64,000 nt of DNA from Stromatinia cepivora (taxonomy: Eukaryota; Ascomycota; Leotiomycetes; Helotiales; Sclerotiniaceae). The notes beneath the pieces were generated by a model. That model worked only from the letters and a program-made list of their open reading frames with translations. It was not told the origin of the DNA and made no database searches. Positions 1 through 12,149 of the stretch are shown here, one piece after another. A program made the translations under genes and the position numbers. Each line of letters begins with the position of its first letter. The first letter of the stretch is position 1. The stretch lies in NCBI GenBank assembly GCA_014898415.1, contig RCTD01000027.1, positions 806,001 through 870,000 of the forward strand, in the 5' to 3' direction.

Positions 1-1319
1 TATCAATAATTGTGTGATGACAGCCGGGTGGAAGGTGAGAGGAACGACAATCTTTTGACGCTACAAAACGAGATAATCCCGGCAATTATATCAGTCTTTC
101 ATGGGTTCGAGCACTGAGTACCTTCTCTCATTATCTTTAGTCGTTCTTCGAAACATTTATCTTGCAGTTTATGTTGCGAATTGTCTTGAATAGTCAGTCC
201 CAAGGGCATTTTCGAGACGCCTATGACATTTTACATGAGCTTCTAGCAAATCAACACACTATGATCTTTTTAATGGCGGTCATAATAGCAAATCTATTTC
301 CGTCCGCATATGCATCCCTTATGGCAAAGTCAACTGCGGCAAATGAAAGTACGCTGAGTGGTATGCTTGTTTAGCCCAGCGAGAACCTCTTCAAAGATCG
401 GTCTCCAATGAGAACAAAGAATGGATACTTTCTCGGAGACACTGCCACAAGTGAAGTGACTTGAAACTTTCTCTTGGCTATACGCTATGTCTCGACACCG
501 AACGATAATGTACATAAAAACTGTTCCTTCCGAGTAGGACATATTGACCGCTTCGAAGGGCACCAACAAGATCCCGCGGCTCCTCCGCGGGCCGTAGAGT
601 GTAAGAAAAGGCGCAAATACCGAGATAATTTCCACCCGACCTTCTAAGACATCATTGTATTCTTTTGAAGGTATCCTGCATGAGGAAATCAATATTGCTG
701 AGGCCGCAGTACCGTTGAAAGCACAGTTCACATTATGAGTCTTTCCAGCAATCTCCTTTGTTTCTCCCCCAGTACCCTCGCCGAACAATCAGATCTGATC
801 TACCAAACTATTAAACACACCTCCAAGCCTCCATACTCTCTGAAATATTGATGTTTCTTAAAGTCTGGCGTTTACTGTAGCCACCTGTCAACGGTGACTA
901 AGGCAGCACCCTTGGCAGCTGCCCATCGGGATGATTTGGCCGCAGTTGCACCATTTGCCGAAGATCATGGGTCTCAGCATGAGGTTTTCAAAGTCAGCGA
1001 GCATTCACATGGCCGAAATTTGGTAAGAGATGGAGAGAAGGAGCGTACTTCAACTGTAGCTGTGGGGTTGAATGCTGAAGCTAGAAAGTAAAAATGAATA
1101 CATTAATCTATCCTGTCGTTTCAAGGCGCGGAGGGAATGTGAAAGTTCAATGTTGATGGAAGGTAAAATTGCAGGTTGAAATTAGTAGATGCAAGCACAA
1201 ACCGATGTCTTTGTGTAATTGAAATAATAACCCATTGGTCCAGTCAGGCCAATACCACTCACTGGTTTTCCTATGCATAATCAAGCCCAATCTATTCATG
1301 AACTCCGCAATCATTTCCA
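1..1319. other. intergenic region, no supported gene
   Basis: No reading frame here has convincing family features. The longest open stretch (330-788, minus) lacks an ATG at its beginning (it opens with TTG) and shows no recognisable motif; it could be one exon of an unrecognised gene, but I cannot join it to neighbours. The stretch 1147-1319 is the likely 3' region of the minus-strand regulator that ends at 1320. Confidence 0.4.
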
Positions 1320-2578
1320 TCAGGCCAGTCCCATCTTCTCCCTTGGCCATTTCATATACAACTCCCATCTCGAATGCTCCCCTAACTTTTCTCCGATCAT
1401 CTCCACCAAGTCTCTCGCCCAATTCCTCGCCCACCAATTATACCCCACCCCTCTATCCTGTCCTACCGCCCAATAAGCGACTAGTACCAACGCAATCGGC
1501 TCCCTTTCTTTCACGCATTGAATGTATGCTGGTGGTGCCGTCCCAGGCCAGGCTCTTCCAGGAAATTGTTGTGTCCTTCTCAAATTTCGCCGAACTTTAT
1601 AGGATATATCGTTATACAAGTCTCGGAGATGTGAGTCTTTGAGCCTCTCAATTTCTTGATATTGTAATTGTTCAAGATACTCTTCACCTTCGGCTGGAGC
1701 GTTGGCTGCATCGGCTCCCATTACTTTTTGTCGAAGATGTACGCTAAGATTAGAATCGAGGCTTTTCATCCAACCCACCCTGTATATAGCCACAGTTCCA
1801 TTAAACAAACTAAATATCACAGGTAGATAATCCAATAATCTCTCGCTAGGTCGGTTTGGCCCGGCTTGCGCTACGGGAACCGCATAGATGGAACTTATCA
1901 GCAAGCCCGAAAAGCTCAATGCAGCTTCACAATTCGAAGCTGTGAGATTTTCCAACACCGGCCTGAACTCTGTCATGCCCGCATTTTGAAACTTCAATGC
2001 TCTGGCTATATGCATCGAACGATTTTGAGGTTGGAGAACAGCTAGATGTAATGCAGCGAATGAAAGCATTCCGTTGTATACGAATTCATGAGTTGAAGCG
2101 TTGCGTCGAACAGCTCCTTCCCATTTACTTTGATCCGGACGATTGAATGCTGATGTCATGGGTCTAGCAGTGACATTGACGTAATGATGAAGAAGAGCAT
2201 CTGCTTCTTCGTGGAGGCTAAATGGAAGTCGTGCTTGAATGCCGTAACCGGGATTTTGATTCTGAGGTGGACTGTGTCGGGATGATGGTCTGATGAGAGT
2301 TGGTTTGTGCTTTTGTGTTTTAGATATCGGCGGTGGTCGTAGCTCGAAACTATGTTGACCGGGTGCTTGACTGATGACGGAATTATACGTGCATTCTCTT
2401 TGGTATGCTATACATCTAGAACAGGCAGGCTGATGTTCATCACACTAAAGTTGGCATTAGCATGATACATAACTAACAACCTTTCGAGGTGCAAGGACAA
2501 TTTATTTACCTTAACTCTTCGGAGTTTGCATTGGCTGCAGCCATGATGTGATTTGATGTGCGATCTTCTTGAAGGCAT
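1320..2578 (-). CDS. Zn2Cys6 (C6) transcription factor, two exons
   Basis: This is a fungal binuclear zinc-cluster regulator, expected to act in the nucleus. Exon 1 is 2578-2510 (23 codons) and exon 2 is 2444-1320, separated by a 65-nt intron (2445-2509, GTAAAT donor, TAG acceptor); the spliced product is 397 aa. The zinc cluster spans the intron with cysteines at residues 14, 17, 24, 31, 34 and 41 (CX2CX6CX6CX2CX6C, beginning GCSQCKLRRVKC). The middle contains ALHLAVLQPQNRSMHIARAL and the C-terminal part has YNWWARNWARDLVEMIG, as in the Upc2-like branch carrying a Fungal_trans_2-type domain. The length is typical for short members of that branch. The start is the first ATG before the cluster, and exon 2 has no internal stop. 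The target genes are unknown. Sterol-uptake regulators share this layout, but that specific role is not shown by the sequence. Confidence 0.88.
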
Positions 2579-4227
2579 CGTAGATTTATTCCTACGTGTG
2601 GTTGAATGAGGTCACTGCGATAAATAATTGTGCAACATCCAAAGATGTTTGACTATGGCTGACTATATTTGGATTATAGTAAGTGAGAAGAACTAGAGCG
2701 GCGCATGGATTTTACCTCCGGGAGCGGCGGTTTTGACCCCGCTTCGTAATAGTCTCCCCCTGTCATCGTCGCTCATTCGAGGATTTAGGTCACATCGCGA
2801 GAGATCCCTTGTCAGCTCAATCATTGAGAACGTGAAATATCCGTTCCATCTTAGTGCTTTTAGAGCATTGACCCAAAAATGCTGAAATTTGTAAGTTTAG
2901 GGTGAGTAATAAATGAATGACCTGATGCTCCAAGGTATAAATATATACGCCTAATCCTAAATTCCACCTCCGGCTTTCCCTCTTCTCCCAAAGTCCCCGC
3001 AAGATCCTTTTCGCACGATTAGGATCTTGTAGTGAATATTCTCTGCATTTCAAATGTCGCGGTGTCGACTTTTCGCAGTACTTTTTGATTTGAAGTCATA
3101 TGGGAATTTGTCAAGCCATCTTCATAGGCCAGTGTAACACTCCTTCTTGGCTGCTGCGCCTTTCCAAATCGCCGGGTTTCTATCTCTCGAGCATGTTCGG
3201 CAGTTTTTGTTTCAGATACCGATTGCGAGATCCTTTGGCATCCTATTACAATTCCCATACATTTTGATCCGGTGTCACAACCATATACTACTGAGGTTTA
3301 ATTCACACCATGCAGAAGTTATGACGAAGCCAGGTCAAGAACCATCGGAAAATAATCATGGAATGACATTAGTTTAGAGTTGAAGAGATGAAAATACATC
3401 CCGCTAACCCACTAACCCGCGTGGCTCCCTAGTAACATGCCTGGTGTTTTATACTTCCCTGCTTGAAGTGGAAACGTGTCGACTAGGGTATTCATTGATT
3501 TGCAAGGGGCAGCTTGAACTCGTAGTGAATGATATTGTCTCAAGGGTGCAAGATAGTCAAAGAGCAAAAGGCCGAGATGAATTCATTCCAGCATGATTCC
3601 TCCATTATGCGCATTATGCGCAAGGTATATAACACCCCTGACTGCAGTCAAACAATGAGAAGCTTCGAGTTGTTAAATTTTATTGAAATGTTAAATGACA
3701 CCGAAATATCTATAATATCTGGAATATTGAATTCAGATAGAAATCTCAAATAATTTGAAATAATGAATTACACTCAAATATTTAAAACTTTTCAAACATT
3801 AAAAGTTTTTATATAACCCGCTAGCCTGGACTACCGAAAACTCCGAATTATGTATTGTTTGGAGATACTTATCTCGCAGATAGGTTTGAATTTGGCCCCA
3901 AAAATCTTCTCCAAATGCGGAGTAGCATGGAGGATTTGCAAAGCGTCTAGCTTGAAGTGGCCTTATGCATATGCAGCCGTGGGAAACATGCCGCCGGGTA
4001 TTTCTTTTCGACTTTCCAGTTACATAACCTTATTTCTCATGTGCCGCAATTTGCTGCATTAGAATAAATAAGCATAATATAAGCATCTTCTTAGAATTCA
4101 GGGCACGCAACTTTTCATCTTTTCGATACATAGCACCAATCCTCCATTGCATCATCAAATACTGAGCCTCATCCTTATCTCATCGAATCTCCGTAGACTC
4201 TCCTGGGGATGCTATCCTCTCAAGACT
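2579..4227. other. intergenic region
   Basis: This holds the 5' region of the minus-strand zinc-cluster gene and otherwise only short open frames without family signatures (for example 2817-3053 minus and 3529-3753 plus). An AT-rich patch at about 3690-3820 contains a short inverted repeat of AAAACTTTT with AAAAGTTTT. I see no RNA gene. Confidence 0.4.
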
Positions 4228-4527
4228 TTAACGTAGCATTTCCCAACCCCAAGGGTGTTTGAGACAATATTCATCTGGAGAGATCATCGCAATCGCCATG
4301 TGAAACATCACGAAGTTGAATTCGGCTTGATTTTCGGGTTTGTATCTATCCGCATTATCTTCAATGCGATGCAAAGTTCCCTTTGACGTAAAACGGAAGA
4401 AATGGTACCTTAAATTCAGAATGCTAAATCTGACCAGCGGAGGAACTAGAAGACGAAGGACATCAAAGAAGTCCTTGATGATTCTGCATCCTTCGGTAAT
4501 CTCCGAGTTCAGATTGTCGTTTGGCAT
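4228..4527 (-). CDS. small hypothetical ORF (99 aa)
   Basis: An ATG-initiated frame of 99 codons ends with HPWGWEMLR. Composition is mixed charged and hydrophobic with no signal peptide and no known motif. It could be the last exon of a larger minus-strand gene whose 5' exons I could not join, or a chance frame. No function is proposed. Confidence 0.22.
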   Translation of the reverse strand: MPNDNLNSEITEGCRIIKDFFDVLRLLVPPLVRFSILNLRYHFFRFTSKGTLHRIEDNADRYKPENQAEFNFVMFHMAIAMISPDEYCLKHPWGWEMLR

Positions 4528-5042
4528 ATCTACATTGCTGGCTGCCTGATGTCTTACTAGTACTCAGGAAGACGGTCACTACCGTTTCGGGGATCACATC
4601 CTAGGGTCTAGTATGCGCGCTCCAGAACTACCCATCCCGGCATTGGATGTGCTGGTCCTGCAGCCGGAAATCGAGCGCTTGAAGTTTGCCCGCATCAGAT
4701 TTCCTTTCCTTCACTTTTCACACTTCGAGAAGCTTTTGTTTGTGGAGGTCCGAATTGGTCCACTTTGTCATGAGGTTAAATGGAAGAAGGCAAATCCCGC
4801 ACATGAAAGCTGAAGAGTCTTAAAATTGCATTAGTCAGATCTAAATCCGCCAAATTGCCCAATTTTTGCCTCGTGCCCTGTGGACACAGATTTAGCAATG
4901 CAACCTCTTTCTATATTCAATCAGACACTATGTGTTTCGTTCGATGAGTACGAGTGTACATCTCTTTCCAAACTCTCAGATACTCGAAGCCTGTCTCTCG
5001 TAATCCGCGCGCACTCCTCACTTACCTTGTGAGTCATTCCGT
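4528..5042. other. intergenic region
   Basis: This is the likely 3' flank of the agmatinase gene, which ends at 5043. A 66-codon plus-strand frame at 4613-4813 begins with ATG but has no recognisable motif, so I do not call it. Confidence 0.35.
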
Positions 5043-6943
5043 TCATAGCTCATCGTTCTTCCTGCTTTCCTTGGTTTCTGCGACCTTGCCCATATCCTTT
5101 AAACCCCTCTTAACAACACTTGTCAGCATCTCAAAAACCACCTGCGACGCACTGAGTGCCGTTTCCTCTCCAGCTCCATCATAACTCGGGCTAACCTCCA
5201 CCACATCCTGCAAGATCTTGGAGTCAGTACTTGTGAACAAAAAAGCCTCTCAAAGTTAGGAGGACGCAAAAATGAAACACTGAAACTGAGCTGGAGATTG
5301 TAGCATGTGAAATGAAAGATGAAAAGATCAACAATACTCACCGCACCCACAACATTTAACCCCTCAATACCCCTCAGTATTCTAATCAGCTCCCTCATTG
5401 TCCAGCCACCGGGCTCAGGCGTGCCTGTTCCTGGCGCCACGCCCGGATCCAGAACATCGATGTCAATACTAAGATAAACCGGAACCTCGGTTCCAATTCT
5501 TTCCATAATCTTCCCAACCACACCTTGAGGTCCAAGATCATCAATATCATCTGCTGAGATCCTCAGAAAACCTTGCCTATCATCATCTTCATAATCCCCG
5601 AAATCGTTACCACTTAATCTTGTTCTCAATCCCGCGTGAACACTGCTTCCATTCATGACCAAACCCTCATTGGAAGCAAGCCAAAACATACTCCCGTGAT
5701 TAAATTGCGCTTGCTCGCTTGCCCATGGATCTGGGTATTTGGCTGGATGCCAGGTGTCAAGATGAGCGTCGAAATGTAGGACTGCGATTGGTTGATTGTA
5801 CACTTTTTGGAGAGCTCGGAGTGCTGCTAAAGCGAGACTATGGTCACCTCCTAGGGAAATGATCTTTGGGTGGGTGAGAGATGAAGAAAGGGGCTTTCGG
5901 TTGAGTAGTTCGGTATAGGCTGCTGTCATTTGTTCTAATGCAACAGCGTTACTTAGGGGAGTGACGGGGATATCTCCACAATCGAGAATCCGAGCGAATG
6001 ATGTGTATGGATTTATACCAGCTCGTGTATTGACTGAACGTGAGGTTAGCTTCATGCTTTTCGAAAAAGAGCATCATCAATGCCAATGATGGCTTAAAAC
6101 CCTACATCCTCTAAAGCTAGTTTGTCTAGCACTCGCTGCTCGAATAGCTTTAGGTCCGAATCTAGCCCCAGGTCGATAGCTAACTGCAGTGTCGAACGGA
6201 ACACCTAAGATTCCTATATCGAAAAGTTCATCGGGAGTAGTGAGACATTTCTTGTATTCCAGATGGGCGAATGTTGAAATTCCTGAGAATGACCACTGTT
6301 CGCAGGGTTTTGTTCGTCAGTCTGTGGTAGTTTCACAACTTTTATGGCGATGACTAGGCGTGGACAGGATAAAGATTTATGGATGAGGAATGGATGCACT
6401 CGCATCTCCTGTTTCTCCTGAAAGAATTGGAATCCTCAGTCAAGAAAGTACCCGTCGCGTCGATTTCATTATAGAAATATATCTTTTGCATCCTCTTACT
6501 CCATGCGAGAACCTCATTCACGGGCAATAATTGGGGAAGTCCGGGTCCTGCTGACGTGCCACACGATATGTACCCGTCCATCACATCCCAGTTTCTCAGG
6601 CTCAATTCATAAGGCCAAAAGGTGGCCCAAATATCATCATCACTCATCGACTGTGCCTCATGATTCCACGAACTGTGCAATTATCTGCTCCTACCCACAA
6701 TGGCAACAACAAAATGTCCAAACATAAAAGTCGACTAACCTCAAATCCCCAAAGCCTCTCCAAATCTTGCTTTTTTTCCTCGTTCAAACTTCGATCAATC
6801 TCTCCAAGTCCCAATCCATCAGCATCCAAATGTTGCTGCGCCATTTCATCATTGTGGTGATGGCTATGGCTCACCACAAAAGTTGGTGGGAAAACCCCAC
6901 ATGTTGCCAGCAATGACAGCCAGTTGAAGATGGAAAGCTTCAT
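5043..6943 (-). CDS. agmatinase / arginase-family ureohydrolase with signal peptide
   Basis: This dimanganese ureohydrolase is predicted to hydrolyse agmatine to putrescine and urea. Four exons join in frame: 6943-6740, 6295-6106, 6033-5342 and 5207-5043 (416 aa). The introns are 444, 72 and 134 nt with GT-AG ends. Manganese-ligand motifs are intact: GGDHS at about residues 193-197, HFDAHLD at 218-224 and SIDIDVLDP near 320-328, followed by [10 protein letters not shown], the agmatinase-type signature. [18 protein letters not shown] lies in exon 2. Codon continuity across joins (LWGFE to [12 protein letters not shown] to FNTRAG) supports the model. I chose the ATG at 6943 rather than 6967 because it opens directly into a hydrophobic leader followed by a His-rich HSHHHN stretch, which suggests entry to the secretory pathway. 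Guanidinobutyrase activity is the main alternative. Confidence 0.9.
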
Positions 6944-8304
6944 TTCTGAAAAGATTGAATGAGGCACAGGGCAGAGAACATTTGTGGTGGGAGGTGTTCA
7001 TAAAGTTGTCTTGATAGAGAGAATTGAAATAACCTTATCATCCATATCCCTTTCTTGATAGTACACTCCCCCAGTTGTTTTGATAATAGCGACTTTGATA
7101 AGCTCTGTCCTGTTATTCACTCTGCTTTTGTCATTGATGGATGGGAGATTGTTACATAAGCACAATTAAACAAAAGTTCCCCGCGGCGAGCCAGCTAGTT
7201 AAGTCACTCAGTACTTGAGTTGTCTGCTTGCCCACTTGCCCACTAATATCGGTACCTCGACCTATCAATCCCCTTTATCTTTAAGTTCAAAGTCGAGACC
7301 TTTCATTGTAGTAAAGTTTATGATCTAAAATGACAAATGGCCATGAGCTTGACAAACTCATCGCTATGTCATGGTTGAGGAAATATAAGCTGTCGGGCAT
7401 ACATTTCGCAGATATGTGGTTAACTCAAATCAATTAACATCAAAAAGGTTACAAGAAGCCGCTAGCTTGTGTAGAAAGGGGTAGTGCCATCATTCGTTAT
7501 TAACGCCATGTCTTCCTCGTGCATATCGAACTCGAGAAACATACATCTACCCCTTCTTGGCGCACGACGCCACCCACGCTCCCCGCCGCCATACTCTCTG
7601 ACAGCTCAGGCGAAAGGGTAATCTCGAACCAGATCACGCTTTCAAGCTCACCACTTAGACATCTACTTCACCATGGTATTCGTCAAGAGACCAAAAAAAA
7701 TCTGTATATTGCATTCCTGCCCCCACGGTTTACCTACAAAACATCTTAACCCGCAATATGGAAAAAAGAGGTAATCAAAGTAGAGTTGCTGGGAATCGAT
7801 TCTTGGGATCAAAGTAACAAAGAGGATTGTAAATAGAAAAAAAAAAAGCCTTCGCATGGCATGCCATTTCTCTACCTCCCAGTTTCCACAAACCTCAAAG
7901 TCCTGCTCCAGAAAATTGATTGAGAGATTTCATACTGCGGACTCTGTTCATCAAATGCGATTTCCCTAAATTGTAGAAGTACCCCGTCATCTATTGAGTA
8001 TATTCGCTCCCCTCTCCAAACAATTTCCCAGCGGTTTGAAATGACGGATCAAAGGCCCCCTGCCGAAACTGGGTACAGAAAGATGACGATTTGTCCGTCT
8101 AGTTTCGGTGATGTGTCATATGTAACGTAGCTTTCGGACTAATTCGCTCAACGGTAGGTCAACCCTAGAACTCCCCGGATTCACATGATTGTCGAACAGG
8201 GTATGGACAATGAGAGGCGAGAAAGTAGTGGTGGCGGTTGAAGAATAGTGCGAAAGAAGATGAGGGCAGAAAGTTAATTGTTGGGTATAATTAGAACAAT
8301 TAAA
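6944..8304. other. intergenic region between the agmatinase 5' end and cdc42 3' end
   Basis: The part next to 6943 is the agmatinase promoter, including the GATA-site cluster. The part next to 8305 should contain the cdc42 3' UTR. A 76-codon frame at 7519-7749 has no motif. I see no RNA gene or repeat. Confidence 0.45.
7034..7102. promoter_or_regulatory. cluster of four GATA-factor sites upstream of the agmatinase gene
   Basis: Four HGATAR matches lie within 69 bp: CTTATCA at 7034-7040 (TGATAAG on the other strand), TGATAG at 7056-7061, TGATAA at 7081-7086 and TGATAA at 7096-7101. They sit 91-159 bp upstream of the agmatinase ATG. Fungal GATA factors of the AreA/NIT2 type bind such sites in nitrogen-scavenging promoters, and agmatine is a nitrogen source, so nitrogen-metabolite control is a reasonable inference. 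Confidence 0.5.
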
Positions 8305-9183
<879 letters not shown>

Positions 9184-9425
9184 TGTTCCGATTGTCTATA
9201 TCTCCCTCGTACTTTCAAAAACACTTCTACAACAACAAGTATGGTACTATCGGTGTTTGTATCGACTTGCGCTCGGTCTTAAAGGATGGATTGATTGTCT
9301 GTGGAGGGTTGAAAGATTGTAAGATTAGGAATCGTATGCAAAATGACGTTTGATAGAAATGGTTGTCGGATTGAAAATAGGTTGTGTGTATATGGTGTAT
9401 GTGTGCGAAGTGGATGATTTGAATG

Positions 9426-9462
9426 ATTGAATTAAATTGAATTGAATTGAATTGAATGATTG
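9426..9462 (+). repeat. ATTGA microsatellite
   Basis: Five-base units (TTGAA/ATTGA) are repeated several times with one interrupted unit. The run lies in the likely 5' leader or promoter of cdc42, so length polymorphism between isolates is plausible. Confidence 0.7.
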
Positions 9463-10074
9463 AAAGTAGGGGTGAGGTGAGGTTGAGGTTCAGGTTGAAC
9501 GCACGAATGACCCAGGAGAGTAGACTGAGTGAGTACCAGCCAGTAATGCAAACGATTTCCAATCTTTTTGGAATCCGAGGTCTGATTTATCAGGCAGAAA
9601 ACCCGACAATGGAGATGGATGGGGGACAATTCGACCCTTTTTTTTTTTGGAATTGAATTGATTCTGGACTCCTTAATTCCTTTTCTTATTATTTTTATCG
9701 TCGTTCTATGGTTCGCGTATTTTATTTTGGAGGATTCAGTGTTTCGGCGACGCAAGTAGGGTGGTTTTTATTTATTTATTTTGTGCTGCGTGTGTACTAG
9801 ATAACTTTTCTGTGTAATATGAAATTAATGGTTGAATACCTAATAAAGGTTGGGTTGTTTATGGAAATGGGTGTATGCAAGTGTTTTTTTTCGGTTCTAT
9901 TTTTACCCGTTCTTCTTCTTAGACTGTGTTGAAAGTTGTATTAAGTGAAGGAAGTGCGCGTAATTCTAAGAAAGATATTATTTGAATGATTGAATTGAAT
10001 TGATCATTTGCTGGGGAAAGATAGGTACATGGAAGCTTGTACTCTAGCATCCAGCACTCATCTAGCATCTCTAG

Positions 10075-10250
10075 CCTTTAACCTTTAACCTTTAACATCT
10101 AACCCTAAAAGTATCAGGTAGGTAGGTCTAGGCACATCATCTGCGTTTACGTTTACTACTACACTAACTACCCAGTAGGTAAAGGTAGATAGGGCGGAAT
10201 ATTCAAATACAATGCTACCCAACCAATTCAACCAATTCAACCAATTCAAA
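10075..10250 (+). repeat. short tandem repeats: TTTAACC and CCAATTCAA units
   Basis: Three TTTAACC units at about 10077-10100 are followed by a single CTAACCCTAA, and three CCAATTCAA units lie at about 10220-10248. The first run resembles telomere-like sequence only superficially: there is just one TTAGGG-compatible unit. Confidence 0.6.
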
Positions 10251-11215
10251 TTGAGACTATCAAAGTACCTACCTATTCATCAATCTGGAGTTGGTCAATG
10301 GAAGTCTAGGGTCTTCTTTTTGATCTTCAATACCGGATATCCAATATTGAAAGGCTTTCGTCTCTGAAAATTTAATTAAAATTGAGGGAGGTATAGTATT
10401 AAGAGCAACTGAGATTGATATAGGTAGGTAGGGATTAGGTATCTGCAGTACTCTAACGATACTGATTACATAGGTATCTGCCTTGTCTAATGGTATAGCG
10501 GTGAGTGAAGAAATAGATTGTGAAGTGAGGTCAAAAAAATCAAAGATTGATAAAGAAAGCAAATCTCATACAAGGAAGGAATGATTTATTTTAGCAACTA
10601 TTATTGATTCCAAATATCTACCTGATAGGATGATCCGAATAACATTGCAATGTATGATTGTCAAATTTGAATTGAGATTTTGACTTTGATAGTAGGTCAT
10701 CGTCGTTTGCGTTTACTGCCTCAACCTCTCAATTTTAATTAATATCTCCATTTCTTCCCCTTCCTTCCCTCTTCGACTTCCTTACCCTTATGCCTTATGC
10801 ATACCTACTGAATATTCTCCACCTTCCACGAGTTTTCTTCTTTCCTTCCACGATCCTTCATGGACTAGTTCTATGGAGATGGACTGACTATGGAGACGAG
10901 ACTATCAACAAAAGTTCCTCACTCCACTTTGTAGAGTACCCGGTAGTAATTCCTTAGGATCCATCTACCAAAGCTTTTATAATAAAGCTCTCCTCTTTTA
11001 TGAACTTCAATTACGCTACCACCACATCCCTCAGGGTTCAAAACAATAGGTACCATTTTACATTCCGCAGCTTTGAAGGCTCGAATCAGAAGCCAAATAT
11101 TGAAAGCTCGAGCTGAACCTCAACATTGAAATTACAAGGAACGACACAGCTAGCCCCCTTCATTGGCGCCCAACTCACCAGGCTCAACAACCAATTTCAT
11201 CAATTTTACTCCATC

Positions 11216-12149
11216 ATGTCTATCTCTACCGTCCAAGAACTTACCTTGGAAATTGATGAACTGCTAGAACAGTACCTTCACCTTCTGGATCAATACAGCT
11301 CCCTAAGATCTGAGCTCTCCTCATTATCCTCATCCGTTAGTCAATCTCTCCCTTAACCTCCACTGTTCATTATCCCTCTCTTCTGACCCCTCGCGATGGA
11401 CGAAATGATTCGCATGTCAAAACAGGGTCCTGGGCGTGCACGGTATTTAGCTAGGCGTGAAGGGCCATTTGGTCGTCAAATCTGAATGAGATATTGCAGA
11501 GTGCTTTGAGGCGGATAAATCCTTTAATGTGCGATTAATTTCGTCCATCGCGTGCCCCTCACCCCTCATTTGCTATTTGCACAGCACTGTGTGTCTCTCT
11601 CCATGCCCAGGATATATCCGGGAAAACTAGTTTACTGGGTACATATACTAATATAAATGGCAATAGATGTACATCAATCTATCTCGAGCAAACTTCATGC
11701 CGCAGAATGGAATTCGCTATGACACCTCATTCTATGATGACCGTATGCAAGCACAAAGGTTATGCACTGTAACGATCCCCGAAAACGCCGCGAATACACA
11801 ATGCGCAAAATCTACCCCTCCTCCCCTATTCGCCATCAACGAAACTTTCTCTTCGGAATCAGATTCGGATCTTTCCAAAAACGATACAAACGGCGAAGAC
11901 ACGAAAACCGTTTTCAAGAAAGACCCACTGAGGATGTTCGGACTTTTCACCCCGCAGGCTTTGAAGAATACAAAAGGAGATAGTATCAAGATGATGGATG
12001 TCATTCCGAAATTGGTCACTACCGAAAAAGCCATGGAAGATCTCGAAATTCGCATCAGAAGGGCCAGAAAATATCGAGGAAAGGCAGAAATTGAGGACAA
12101 GAAGAATTCGCCAGCGGAAACCCATCGGGAGACCATCAATCCTGTGTGA
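11216..12149 (+). CDS. vma22: Vma22/CCDC115-like V-ATPase assembly factor, two exons
   Basis: This is probably the ER-associated factor that helps assemble the V0 sector of the vacuolar proton ATPase. Exon 1 is 11216-11335 (40 codons) and exon 2 is 11667-12149; the 331-nt intron has a GTTAGT donor and an AATAG acceptor, and joins in phase 0 to give 200 aa. Exon 1 holds an N-terminal coiled coil (LTLEIDELLEQYLHLLDQY then LRSELSSLSSS). Exon 2 opens with LSRANF followed by YDTSFYDDRMQAQR, and its C-terminal part has KDPLRMFGLFTPQAL and LEIRIRRARKYRGK. This order (helical N-terminus, the RANF...YYDERM-type motif, acidic Ser-rich linker, DPLRMFG...PxxL motif, C-terminal helix) fits Vma22/CCDC115 from family knowledge. 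An in-frame stop just before 11667 fixes the acceptor. A longer frame begins at 11126, but the Met at 11216 fits the family better. Confidence 0.78.

Larger units (their letters stand above)
9184..11215. other. long divergent intergenic region (cdc42 / vma22-like), with short tandem repeats
   Basis: About 2 kb separate the divergent start codons of cdc42 and the vma22-like gene, so both 5' leaders and promoters must lie here. The segment contains several microsatellite-like runs: ATTGA repeated at about 9426-9462, TTTAACC repeated at about 10077-10100, and CCAATTCAA repeated at about 10220-10248. A T-run lies at about 9640-9650. No open frame has convincing features. Confidence 0.6.

Noticed and set aside
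330..788. 152-codon minus-strand open frame
   Set aside because: It opens with TTG rather than ATG, has no motif, and I could not join it to other exons.
1147..1437. 96-codon minus-strand frame overlapping the end of the zinc-cluster gene
   Set aside because: It overlaps the conserved C-terminal part of the regulator in another frame and has no family features; treated as a shadow.
10077..10110. Telomere-like TTTAACC/CTAACCCTAA run
   Set aside because: Only one unit fits TTAGGG; the rest is a different short tandem repeat in an ordinary spacer.
10480..10520. tRNA A-box-like sequence (TTGTCTAATGGTATAG)
   Set aside because: There is no matching B box or acceptor-stem pairing downstream, so it is not a tRNA gene.
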